Shown piece by piece: positions 20,105 to 29,558 of a stretch of DNA of 64,000 bases. A model generated the notes under the pieces. The model saw nothing but the letters and a program-made list of their open reading frames with translations. It was not told the DNA's origin and searched no databases. Within the stretch, counting starts at the first letter, position 1, and every line of letters begins with the position of its first letter. The stretch lies in NCBI GenBank assembly GCA_963712175.1, contig CAVQGZ010000008.1, positions 251,584 to 315,583 of the forward strand. Direction: 5' to 3'. This DNA comes from CAVQGZ01 sp963712175. Its GTDB lineage: Bacteria > Actinomycetota > Actinomycetes > Jiangellales > Jiangellaceae. A program made the position numbers and the translations under genes.

Positions 20105-21477
20105 ATGAGCTTTCGCGCGCGCATCACCCTTCTCGTCGCCGTCGTCGTGGGGCTGGCCGTGGCGGTGATGGCCCTCGCGTCGCTGCAAGCGACCCGGGCG
20201 CAGGTCTACGGCGAGCTGGACCGAGCCCTGGCTCAGGTGGCCCGGGTGGCCGACAACGGTGCCACCGTGCGGCCGGGTCCCGGCACGTCACCCGGTCCCG
20301 GCCCCGGCGGGATGGGGGTGCTCTGCCGGGAGTGCTGCGCGTCAGCGACGCCGTCGTCGTCCAGGTGCACGGGCCTGACGGGGGAGTGCGGCTGGTGTCA
20401 GGAGCTGCGACGGTGCCGGTCGACGAGGGCGTTGTCGCCTCTGCGGTGTCGGGCACGGTCACCACGTTCACCTCCGAGGTTGCCGGGATGCCCGTTCGTG
20501 GCCTGGCCCGGCCGGTCCTGGGTGACAGCGCGCTGGTCGTTGCTGTCGATGCCAGCGAGCAGCAGCGAGTGCTGCGGGCGCTGCTGGTGAGGTTCTGGGT
20601 CATCGGCCTGATGGTGGCCGGGGCGGCGGCGGTAGCGGGGTGGTTCGCGGCAGGACGACTCGTGGCCCCGCTTGCCAGGCTGACGTCAGCGGCCGAGCAC
20701 GTCAGCGCGACCGGCAACCTGGAGGTCGACGTCCGGACCGATCAGCCGGACGAGGCGGGCCGGCTCTCTCGCGCCTTCGACGAGATGCTGGCCGCGCTCG
20801 CCTCCTCCCAGGCTGCCCAGAAGCGCCTGGTCGACGACGCCGGACACGAGCTGCGCACGCCGATCACGTCCATCCTCAGCAACGCCGAGGTGCTCAAGCG
20901 CCACCCCGAGATCGACGCCGGGACGCGTGAGCAGATCGCCGACGACGTGATCGCTGAGTCGCAGGAGCTCACCCGGCTGGTGAACGCACTCGTGGACCTG
21001 GCTGGGGTCGCTGGTGACGCCGAGGAGCCGCAGACCATCACCGTGGCCGATGTCGCCGAGGCGGCTGTGCGTCGGCTGCCGCCGCAGCAGCGATCCCGGG
21101 TCTCGGTCGTGGGGGGTGCTGACGTGCCAGCAACGATGCGCGTCGGACAGGTGCAGCGCGCCCTGGTGAACCTGCTGACGAACGCGGTGAAGTTCGACCC
21201 CTCAGGCGGCCCGATCGTTCTCGAGGTCTCGTCCGCCGGCGGCTGGGTCGACCTCGCAGTGCGCGACCACGGACCCGGGATCGACGAGGGCGACCTGCCA
21301 CACGTGTTCGCCCGCTTCTACCGCGCCGAGGCGGCGCGCAGCACCCCCGGATCCGGCCTGGGCCTGTCGATCGTCCGCGACGTCGCCCAGCGCAACGGTG
21401 GCGGCGTGAGCGCCTCGAACCATCCCGATGGGGGCGCGGTGGTGCGCATGTCGCTCCCGGTGCGGGCGCCGGACTAA
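20105..21477 (+). CDS. Sensor histidine kinase, one frame change
   Basis: The N-terminus MSFRARITLLVAVVVGLAVAVM is a membrane helix. A short extracytoplasmic region follows; within it the frame changes near 20310-20325, beside GGGGG and CCGGG runs. It continues as VLRVSDAVVVQVHGPDGG, a second helix VIGLMVAGAAAVAGWFAAG, a HAMP domain, the H-box DDAGHELRTPITSILSN, and the ATPase boxes NLLTNAVKF, DHGPGIDEGDLPHVF and GSGLGLSIV. The reconstructed protein has about 457 residues. It is the cognate kinase of the regulator just upstream. The frame change sits in the low-complexity Gly/Pro loop and is probably an error. Confidence 0.85.
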
Positions 21478-21488
21478 CCTGCCCCGTC

Positions 21489-22262
21489 GTGCGTGACCTC
21501 CTCGCGGCTGCTGGGTCGCTCCTCTTCTGGGGGTTCCTCGTCGTCACGTCCGTGCTGCTGTTCCCCGTGGCGCTGCTGCTGTGGGCGCTGACGCGCCCGT
21601 TCGACCCGCGCACCCGTGCGCTGCACTGGTTCACCTGCTTCTGGGCCTCGCTCTACACCTGGTGCAACCCGTTGTGGCGCGTGCGGATCAGCGGCAAGGC
21701 CCACATCCGTCCGGGCGCGACGTACGTGATGGTGGCCAACCACCAGTCGTTGGTCGACATCCTGGTGCTGTTCCGGCTGTTCGTCGCGTTCAGCTGGGTG
21801 AGCAAGGAGGAGAACTTCTCCGTCCCGTTCATCGGCTGGAACATGCGCCTGAACGGCTACATCCCGCTCAGGCGCGGCGACAAGGCCAGTGCCGCGGTGA
21901 TGATGGACGCCTGCCGGGCGACGCTGAGCGAGCAGACGTCGGTCATGATGTTCCCCGAGGGCACCCGCTCGCGCACCGGAGAGCTGCAGGCGTTCAAGCC
22001 CGGCGCCTTCCAGCTGGCGCTCGAGACCGGCTGTGCTCTGCTGCCCATCGTCCTGGACGGGACGTCTCGGGCTCTCCCCAAGCGCGGTTTCGTGCTGCGC
22101 GGGCGACAGCGCATCGAGGTTCGGGTGCTGCCGGAGATCAGCGTGGACGTCGACGACGCCCGCAGCCCGGTCGAGCTGGCCGAGTCGACCCGGGCGGTGG
22201 TCGCCGACGCGTTGGCCGTGATGCGCAGCGGTGCGGCGCGCGAGTTCGGCAGACTCGCGCGC
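21489..22262 (+). CDS. 1-acylglycerol-3-phosphate acyltransferase domain, in frame with next gene
   Basis: 258 residues from GTG at 21489. The PlsC signatures are present: NHQSLVDIL (HX4D), MMFPEGTRSRTGELQAFKPGAF and a LPIVLDGT segment. The N-terminus is a hydrophobic helix (LLFWGFLVVTSVLLFPVALLLWAL), so the enzyme is membrane-attached. It acylates lysophosphatidic acid in phospholipid synthesis. No stop separates it from the aldo/keto reductase beginning at ATG 22263: the frame runs through, giving one 582-residue reading frame. A TGA overlapping the ATG (ATGA) exists in another frame, so a single-base error upstream could have removed the true stop. A genuine fusion is the alternative. Confidence 0.8.
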
Positions 22263-23237
<975 letters not shown>

Positions 23238-23242
23238 CCCCG

Positions 23243-23332
23243 ATCCGGCTGGGTGATGGCTGAACCCGTTGGAGCGCCGCCAGCCGGATGGGTGAACCCG
23301 TTGGTGCGCTGGGCGCACCAACGCATCCATCG
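23243..23332. repeat. Compound palindromic element, copy 1 (A-A-A' layout)
   Basis: Two near-identical units, TGAACCCGTTGGAGCGCC (23261-23278) and TGAACCCGTTGGTGCGCT (23293-23310), start 32 bases apart. The second forms an 11-bp perfect hairpin: CGTTGGTGCGC (23299-23309), loop TGG, GCGCACCAACG (23313-23323). A further perfect 10-bp inverted pair is ATCCGGCTGG (23243-23252) and CCAGCCGGAT (23280-23289). It lies between convergent genes and may act as a terminator. Copies with the same layout occur at 50298 and 52531. Confidence 0.75.
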
Positions 23333-23369
23333 ATCGCGCGGTGAGTGCGCCAGCGCGTCCATCGACGGC

Positions 23370-25790
23370 TTAGGGGACGAGGGTGAACTGGGCCTCCGCG
23401 TTGCCCTCCACAGCCGTGCGCTCGATGACCATGGGGTGGTAGTCGCCCCGTAGCCAGGGGCCGATGCCGTCCGCGTAGTGGGGGCTGCCCACCTGCCCGG
23501 ACTGGCCCGGCATGAGCTGCCCGCGGCTCTGGCCCAGGTCGGCGAGGTCGGCGATGAACCGGAAGGGCGGCCCGATCATCACGCCGTCGGCGGTCACGTC
23601 GTGCCGAGCCACCTGGGAGTTCCAGATCGTGTCGCCGTCCCCGCCCATGGGGTAGGGGCCGCGGTTGAGAAGCCGGTCCAGCGGCGACCTCGTCCCCAGC
23701 GCGTGGCGCAGGGTCAGCATGTGCAGCCGTCCCCACCGCCACCGGACGGGGTCGGCGCCGAACCGGCCCGCCAGCTCGGCAACCGTGTCGGCCATCACGG
23801 CCAGCACCTGCTCCTCGCGACTCTCGCCGCCGCCGGTGTCCCACCAGTGCGACTCCGGGTCCTCCAGCGTCCGGTCGATCCACTCCCGGCAGCGTTCGCC
23901 CATCATGGACGTCTCGGCGATCACCGGGGTCAGGCCCTGCCCGGTGTACAGCTCGGTCACGTCGCCGAGCCTCGGGCGCAGCAGCCGCTGCGCCAGCGTG
24001 ATGCTGAAGACCTGGTAGATGGACGCCGCCGGCGAGTCCGACCCCAGCGTCCCGTCCCACTCGGCCAGCAGACGCAACGCCTCGTCGACCGCGGGGTCCT
24101 CTGCCGCCAGCCCCCGCACGGCGGCCGCGACGCGACGTCCGGACGGCGAGACCTGGTCGAGGTGCATCCGGCGAATCGTGGCCACGTCCACCGGGTCGGC
24201 CTCCTCCAGCATCTCGGCGATGCGCTGGGCCCGGTTGCCGGTCACGAAGTCAGACCCCAGCCAGTACGGGTAGTCGTCGTCGACCACGCGGTTGTTGGCT
24301 GTCGCGATCACACCGGACTCCGGGTTCTCCTGGTGCGGGAGCTCCTCGTACGGGATGAACCCCGTCCACTCGTAGTCACTCGTCCAACCCGGAACCGGGG
24401 TACGGCCGTCTCCCGCCGCACGGATGGGGATGCGCCCGGCGTAGCTGTACCCGATCGACCCGTGGACGTCGGCGTACACCACGTTCTGCACGGGTGTGTG
24501 CCAGTCGCGCAGCACCTGGCGCATGTCGGCACACGACTCGGCCCTGTTCATGGCGAACAGCACCTCTGCCATGGTGTTGGGCTCGTGAGCCGTCCAGCGC
24601 AGGGCGAGCGGCTGCTCCCCGGCGTGGTCGGGGGCAAGCCCGTTGATCACCGGCCCGTGCCGCGTCGTGACGACCTCCTCGACCACCGGCGCCGCACCCT
24701 TGACGGCGATGGACTCCCGCCGCACATCCGCCGGGTGCCACGAGCCGTCTGCCTCGTACTCGACCCGGGCGCCGTCGCGTCGCAGTCGTTCGACGTAGAG
24801 GTCCTGGACGTCGGGGAACCCGTTCGTGAACCCCCACGCCACCTTGCCGTTGTGGCCTGACACCACGCCGGGCAACCCCGGAAAGCTGATCCCGGTTGCC
24901 TCGAAGCCCGGTGCGGACAGGTGGTTCTCGTACCAGATCGAGGGAATCGTCAGACCCAGGTGCATGTCGTTGGCCAGCAGCGGCATCCCGGTGGCGGTGC
25001 GGCTGCCGTGCACCGCCCAGTTGTTGCTCCCGAGCCCGTCGACCGCAACCGGCCCGCTGATCTGCTCGGCCGCGGCACTTCGTTGCAGGGCGGACTCGCC
25101 GATGCACGAGTAGTCGACCCCCTCGGGCACGACGTAGGGCAGACCGGCGGCGTATGGCGGCTCGAGCTCGGCGGCCAGATCTGCCCCGATGCGGTCGACG
25201 ATGCGGGCCCGCACGATCTCGGCCTCCCAGTTGACCGAGAGGGTGAGCGCCATCATCTTGACCCAGGCCAGCGAGTCGACCGGCGTGTACGGCTCGGGCG
25301 TGTGGCGCAGCAGCGTGAACTCGATCGGCAGCCGACCCTCGTCGATGCGGGCATTCACCCCGTCGGCGTAGGCCTGCAGCAGGTCACGGGACTCCGGTGT
25401 CAGCAACCCGGGCTCCTGCGACGCGACGTGGCGCAGGCTCAGGGTGCGCATCCAGCGGTCCAGCGGCACGGCGACCTCTCCGACGACCTCGGAGAGCCGT
25501 CCGGACACCACACGTCGGTTGAGCTCGAGCTGCCACAAGCGGTCCTGGGCGTGCAGGTACCCCTGCGCTCGAACCAGGTCGCGCACCGAGGCTGCGTAGA
25601 TGTGCGGGACCCCCCAGGTGTCGACGACCACCTCGACGTCGCCCGCCAGCCCCGCCAGCCGGACCCGCCCCTCGCGGACGGGCAGCGGACGGCGAACCAC
25701 CCCGGCGTACAGGCCCCCCACGGCGCCGGCCAGGGCCGCTCCCACCGCCCCTGCGGCAGCTCCCACCTTGGCCCAGTCGCCCAGATCCAC
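23370..25790 (-). CDS. Penicillin acylase family protein (Ntn hydrolase)
   Basis: 806 residues. A hydrophobic N-terminal helix (VGAAAGAVGAALAGAVGGLYAG) suggests membrane anchoring or export. The alpha chain has DTWGVPHIYAASVRDL and QDRLWQLELNRRVVSGRL. The autocleavage site is GLGSNNWAV, where Ser becomes the N-terminal nucleophile of the beta chain. The beta chain shows NDMHLGLTIPSIWYENHL, GFTNGFPDVQDLY and RHGPVIN. Family members hydrolyse amide bonds of beta-lactams, acyl-homoserine lactones or other N-acyl compounds; the substrate cannot be read from sequence. A single intact frame. It is followed by a palindromic element and faces the aldo/keto reductase gene. Confidence 0.9.
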   Translation of the reverse strand: MDLGDWAKVGAAAGAVGAALAGAVGGLYAGVVRRPLPVREGRVRLAGLAGDVEVVVDTWGVPHIYAASVRDLVRAQGYLHAQDRLWQLELNRRVVSGRLSEVVGEVAVPLDRWMRTLSLRHVASQEPGLLTPESRDLLQAYADGVNARIDEGRLPIEFTLLRHTPEPYTPVDSLAWVKMMALTLSVNWEAEIVRARIVDRIGADLAAELEPPYAAGLPYVVPEGVDYSCIGESALQRSAAAEQISGPVAVDGLGSNNWAVHGSRTATGMPLLANDMHLGLTIPSIWYENHLSAPGFEATGISFPGLPGVVSGHNGKVAWGFTNGFPDVQDLYVERLRRDGARVEYEADGSWHPADVRRESIAVKGAAPVVEEVVTTRHGPVINGLAPDHAGEQPLALRWTAHEPNTMAEVLFAMNRAESCADMRQVLRDWHTPVQNVVYADVHGSIGYSYAGRIPIRAAGDGRTPVPGWTSDYEWTGFIPYEELPHQENPESGVIATANNRVVDDDYPYWLGSDFVTGNRAQRIAEMLEEADPVDVATIRRMHLDQVSPSGRRVAAAVRGLAAEDPAVDEALRLLAEWDGTLGSDSPAASIYQVFSITLAQRLLRPRLGDVTELYTGQGLTPVIAETSMMGERCREWIDRTLEDPESHWWDTGGGESREEQVLAVMADTVAELAGRFGADPVRWRWGRLHMLTLRHALGTRSPLDRLLNRGPYPMGGDGDTIWNSQVARHDVTADGVMIGPPFRFIADLADLGQSRGQLMPGQSGQVGSPHYADGIGPWLRGDYHPMVIERTAVEGNAEAQFTLVP

Positions 25791-25883
25791 GTCGTCTCCC
25801 TCGTCCGCCGTCCCCGTCGTCCACGCTAGTCCGCCGCGCCGGGCTGGATGCGCGAGCCGAGACAGAGCCGGCCGGCCTGCTGG

Positions 25884-27686
25884 CTAGTCGAGGACCTCGC
25901 GTCTGGCCGTCGCCTCGGTGGACCGGTTGACCAGGTCGTCGAGCTGGCCGTTGAGTGCTGCCGCCACCGCGTCACGAGCAGCCTGGGCTGCCTCGAGTCG
26001 AGGGACGAGGACGTAGTCGGCCCCGGCGGCATACAGGGCGTCCCGCTCGGGGAACGTCGTGGCCGTCGCGATCAGCGTCGCCTCAGGGTTCACCTCGCGC
26101 ACGACGTGCACGACGTCGAGCGTCGACGCCGAGGCCAGCACCTCGTCGGGGATGGTGCACAGCACCACCCGAGCCTTGTCGACTCCCGCGTGGTGCAGGG
26201 TGTCCGGGCTCGTCAGGTCTCCGTAGGTGACGTGCGGGCCGAGCTCGGCGATCTGCGGGTGGATCGCGACGTTGAAGTCCACGACCAGGGTGCGACTCGA
26301 GCAGCTCGGCATCGGTCTCGCCGAGCTCGTGCAGCAGCGAGGACGCCGTGCGGTGCACCCCGAGCAGGGCCAGGTCGTACTCCTCGACGTCTTCCCGGGT
26401 TGCCTGGTCAGGGGCTTTGATGCCGACTCTGGACAGCCACGGGGCCAGCCAGTCGTGGATCGGGTCGGCCTTGGCGAACAGCATGGGTGTCAGGACGGCC
26501 GTGATGACGAATGCCAGGATGATCGCCGAGTTCAGCGTCGCGTCGATGTGCCCGAGCTGGAGCCCCAGGAAGGCGATCACCAGGCTGAACTCAGAGATCT
26601 GGGCGAGCTTGGTCGAGGTGAGCGTGGCGATACGCCGGTCCAGCCCGGTCGCGTAGAGCAGCGGCAGCATCACCACGAGGCGGGCGGCGATGGCGAGCAC
26701 CGCGAGCAGGACGGCGACCGCGATGACGCCCACGCCGTCCGGGGCGGGGATCGTCATGCCGAGGCCGACGAAGAACAGGGTGACGAAGAAGTCCCGGACG
26801 ACCGACACCTGACGCACGATCTCGGTGCTGAACGGAAGGCTGGCGATGGTCGCTCCGGCGATCAGGGCACCCATCCCCGCGCTGACGTTGAACTGGGTGT
26901 CGAGGCCGGTGACCGACTCGACGACCGTGTCGAGGTTGATGCCGGCGATGACGACGGCGAAGCACCAGGCCAGCGAGGCGACCAGGATCGTGGCGGGCTG
27001 CTTGGCGATCCAGCGGAACCCGATCGGCAGCACCGTCTGCGCGACTCCCAGCGATACGCCTGTCACCAGCAGGATCCCGCCGAAGTGCGGACACGATCGG
27101 CAGTACCTGCGGGTTCTCCAGGTTGGGCTGCAGGGCCAGCACGATGATGGCCCAGATGTCCTGGAAGACCAGCATGGCCAGCGCCATCCGCCCGGTCTGG
27201 GTATCGAGGGTGAACGACTGCTGGAAGAGCGCCACGACCAGCAGCGTGGACGAGGCGGCGACGGCCAGGCCGATGTACAGGGCGGCGTACTCGCCCTGCA
27301 GGACGCCGAAGGTCAGCCCGACCAGGATGGCGCCTTGGGCGACGAGGAACCCGAACACGGCCGTGAGCGGGTACTGCAGCGACGCCCGAGACGATCACGG
27401 TTCGGCCGCTGGCGAGCAGGCTGCGCACGTCGATCTCGAGACCGATCAGGAACAGCAGCAGGATCAAGCCCAGCTGGGCGATCGTGTCGATGTTCGCTCG
27501 GTCGTCGATGAGGCCCGTCCCGATGGGGCCGAGGATCACCCCGGCCAGCAGGAAGGCCGCGACGGTCGGGATCTTGATGCGCGTGAACAGGATCGCCAGC
27601 ACACCGGCGGCCACCAGCGCCAGCCCGATGTCCAGGACGAGCTCGGGCAACCCCGCGTCGGCGCCTCCGGCGGCCAGGATGTCCAT
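25884..27686 (-). CDS. CPA2-type cation:proton antiporter with TrkA-N domain, frame changes
   Basis: One gene in several frames. It starts MDILAAGGADAGLPELVLDIG at 27686. Frame changes near 27390, 27080 and 26300 connect LLLFLIGLEIDVRSLLASG, AVFGFLVAQGAILVGLTFG, WCFAVVIAGINLDTVVESV, RDFFVTLFFVGLGMTIPAP, LAQISEFSLVIAFLGLQLG, and the C-terminal nucleotide-binding part LVVDFNVAIHPQIAELGPH ending TARREVLD. The first part is a Na+/H+ exchanger fold of about 12 helices; the last 140 residues form a TrkA-N/RCK-type domain that may sense NAD(H) or ATP. It probably exchanges K+ or Na+ for protons (KefB/YbaL-like). The reconstructed length of about 600 residues fits the family. Confidence 0.8.
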
Positions 27687-27778
27687 GATCGGACCGTAGT
27701 CGGTCGGTGTGACAGCCGTGCGTCAGACCGAGCCTCTCGACGTGCCCGAACGCCGGTGCTCTGGCACCGTGGGCGCCC

Positions 27779-28474
27779 GTGAGTGATCTTGCTGGACGTT
27801 CCATCCTCGTGGCCGGGGCCACCGGGGGCCTCGGTTCGCGCGTGGCCAGGCGACTGGCTGACGCCGGCGCACTGCTGACGCTCGTGGGTCGAGACCTCGA
27901 CAGGCTGCAGGCGGTCGGGTTGGACGCGACGCTCGTGCCGGCCGATCTCAGCAAGGCCTCCGCGGCCGGCAAGGTCGTGGCGCAGGCCGTCGAGGTGAAC
28001 GGCGGTCTGGACGGGGTTGTCGTCGCATCCGGTGTCGTCGCGTTCGGGTCAGCCCTGGACACGCCCGACGACGTCCTCGTCGACGTCTTCACGATCAACA
28101 CGCTGGCCCCCATTCGGCTGCTGCGGGCCTCGGCCGATCACCTCGCCGCGTCAGCCGCGGCGGGTCACGACCCCTTCTTCGTGACGATCAGCGCCGTCGT
28201 CGCCGAGCAGCCGGTGGCAGGCATGGCCGGCTACTCGGCCAGCAAGGCTGCACTGTCGGCGTTCGACGCCGCGGCCGCCCGCGAGCTGCGCCGCGCCAAG
28301 GTGCGCCTGCTGGACGTGCGTCCGCCGCACACCGAGACGGGGCTGGCCGACCGTCCCGTCCACGGGACGGCACCGCGGCTGCCCGAGGGGCACTCCCCGG
28401 ACGCTGTGGCCGACCGCATCGTGGCCGCGATCCGCGACGGCGAACGGGACCTGCCGGCGAGCGCGTTCGGCTGA
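27779..28474 (+). CDS. Short-chain dehydrogenase/reductase
   Basis: 231 residues from GTG at 27779. Classical SDR motifs: VAGATGGLGSRVAR (TGxxxGxG variant), VVVASGVVAFG in place of NNAG, Ser in FVTISAVVAEQ and YSASKAALSAFD with the YxxxK pair. The protein ends DLPASAFG. Substrate unknown. It is divergent from the antiporter gene with about 92 bp between the starts. An intergenic region with a structured element and terminator follows. Confidence 0.88.
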   Translation: MSDLAGRSILVAGATGGLGSRVARRLADAGALLTLVGRDLDRLQAVGLDATLVPADLSKASAAGKVVAQAVEVNGGLDGVVVASGVVAFGSALDTPDDVLVDVFTINTLAPIRLLRASADHLAASAAAGHDPFFVTISAVVAEQPVAGMAGYSASKAALSAFDAAAARELRRAKVRLLDVRPPHTETGLADRPVHGTAPRLPEGHSPDAVADRIVAAIRDGERDLPASAFG

Positions 28475-28498
28475 TCGGACCCCTCGTCCCATCGCTCC

Positions 28499-28545
28499 TG
28501 TGCACGACTCGGTGGACAAGATGTGCACGATGTGTGGACGAGACT
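28499..28545 (+). repeat. Tandem TGTGCACGA...TGGAC repeat
   Basis: Two imperfect units in tandem: TGTGCACGACTCGGTGGACA followed by AGA, and TGTGCACGATGTGTGGACGA followed by GA. A third TGTGGAC lies near 28575. The TGTGGAC core resembles one strand of a DnaA box (TGTGGATAA/TGTGGACAA). No replication gene is near, so the repeats may instead be a regulator-binding site in front of the structured region that follows. Confidence 0.4.
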
Positions 28546-28639
28546 CGTTTGCCCAGCATGTGGTTGGGGACAACCTTGTGGACGCAGATCCCCATCACAG
28601 ACGTCCCAAGAAGGGTGTTGCCCCTGCGGCCCTGCCGGA

Positions 28640-28876
28640 GCAGAGTTCTCCTCGTCACCACAGCGGTGGATCAGCCACCTGAGGGGTTCGCTCCTCGGAA
28701 GGCGGGAGACACGAGACGGGGCTTCGGCCCCGACAACGGTCGCCAGTCGGCAGGTCGACCTCCGTGGAGGCAGTTCGGCCAAGTCGAAGGACGCAAGCGG
28801 CGCGCGAGCGCCGGGAGCGACCATCGAGCAACCGGACACCCGAGGCCCCTTCACCTCCTACGTGAAGGGGCCTCGG
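28640..28876 (+). ncRNA. Candidate structured non-coding RNA
   Basis: No convincing coding frame lies between 28475 and 28906. Three hairpins follow each other: CGGGGC-TTCG-GCCCCG (28717-28732, UUCG tetraloop), CCTC-CGTG-GAGG (28759-28770) and GGCGC-GCGA-GCGCC (28799-28812, GNRA tetraloop). A 14-bp perfect terminator-like hairpin ends the region. Stable tetraloops in series followed by a terminator suggest a transcribed RNA on the + strand. I do not recognise RNase P RNA, tmRNA or SRP RNA signatures. A 6S/Ms1-like RNA is one idea to test. The 5' end is not defined. Confidence 0.4.
28841..28875. terminator. Bidirectional hairpin terminator
   Basis: CGAGGCCCCTTCAC (28841-28854) and GTGAAGGGGCCTCG (28862-28875) form a 14-bp perfect stem with a 7-base loop. 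It sits between the upstream + strand region and the convergent membrane protein gene ending at 28907. There is no T-run, as is common in actinobacterial terminators. Confidence 0.75.
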
Positions 28877-28906
28877 CCCTGTCTGGGGGTAGGTGCGCGA
28901 CTCGTC

Positions 28907-29467
28907 CTACGCCGAGGGCTGGGCAGCCCCGGCCGGCTTCTTCGATCGGCGCAGCGCACCCGACTGGACGAGCATGCCCACCAGCGCCGTCCCCAGCCCG
29001 ATCCACAGCGTCGTAGCCGACGCGAGGTCGACATCGGTGGCACCCAGACCCGAGGCGACGTACCAGCCGCCGCCGAGGGCAGTCGTGACCACGATCCCGA
29101 CGTCGAAGAGAACTCGCACGAGCAGCCACCCGAGCGCTCCGGCGCCGGCGAAGACGAGCCACTGCCACGCGGAGTCGTCGACGTAGAGCACGAAGAGCGC
29201 CCGCCCCACGACGGCGAGCAGCAGGGCCGCGGCGATCGCGGCGACGAGACGCAGGCTCTTCACCGTCACGATGGCTCCGGCCGCTCCCACCGCCAGGGCC
29301 AGCACGGTCACGACCGTGGGGTCGAGATCGGGCAGCAGCGCCCGGACGAGACTCGAGGTCAGCAGAAAGCCCACGAGGCCGACGGCCAGCCAGAAGACGT
29401 GTCGCCCGACGAGGGCGAGCACCACCCCGGCCCCTACGAGCATCCAGCCCAGCACCGCAGAGTCCAT
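28907..29467 (-). CDS. Multi-pass membrane protein, DUF4203/TM198-like
   Basis: 186 residues from ATG at 29467 (MDSAVLGWMLVGAGVVLALVG). It has about six hydrophobic helices, for example VFWLAVGLVGFLLTSSL, VVTVLALAVGAAGAIV, LRLVAAIAAALLLAVVG and LWIGLGTALVGMLVQSG, and a short basic tail (RRSKKPAG). The helix pattern with repeated Gly resembles the DUF4203 (TM7S3/TM198-like) family, but I am not sure of it. No function is known. It is divergent from the nitronate monooxygenase gene at 29559, whose promoter lies directly upstream. Confidence 0.55.
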   Translation of the reverse strand: MDSAVLGWMLVGAGVVLALVGRHVFWLAVGLVGFLLTSSLVRALLPDLDPTVVTVLALAVGAAGAIVTVKSLRLVAAIAAALLLAVVGRALFVLYVDDSAWQWLVFAGAGALGWLLVRVLFDVGIVVTTALGGGWYVASGLGATDVDLASATTLWIGLGTALVGMLVQSGALRRSKKPAGAAQPSA

Positions 29468-29523
29468 GCGCCACCTCCGCCGCCAGCCTATCCGCGGGCG
29501 ATCCGGCCCCGGGAGCGGCGGAT

Positions 29524-29551
29524 TTGACCACAACCTACGGTTGCGTAAGTT
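29524..29551 (+). promoter_or_regulatory. Promoter with TetR-type palindrome for the NMO gene
   Basis: TTGACC (29524-29529) as -35 and TAAGTT (29546-29551) as -10 are 16 bases apart and would start transcription at about the GTG at 29559, giving a leaderless mRNA. The span 29532-29551, AACCTACGGTTGCGTAAGTT, is an inverted repeat (AACnTACG-N4-CGTAnGTT, one mismatch). It looks like operators of TetR-family regulators in actinobacteria and lies between and over the promoter elements, so it would repress. Confidence 0.6.
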
Positions 29552-29558
29552 AGCGCCC

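Noticed and set aside
23478..24860. A 460-codon + strand frame opposite the penicillin acylase-type gene
   Set aside because: Composition is that of an antisense shadow (Arg/His/Val-rich, no motifs), while the minus-strand gene has complete family motifs.
28499..28600. A replication origin, suggested by DnaA-box-like TGTGGAC motifs
   Set aside because: Only about three loose matches, no dnaA, dnaN or gyrase genes nearby, and no AT-rich unwinding region.
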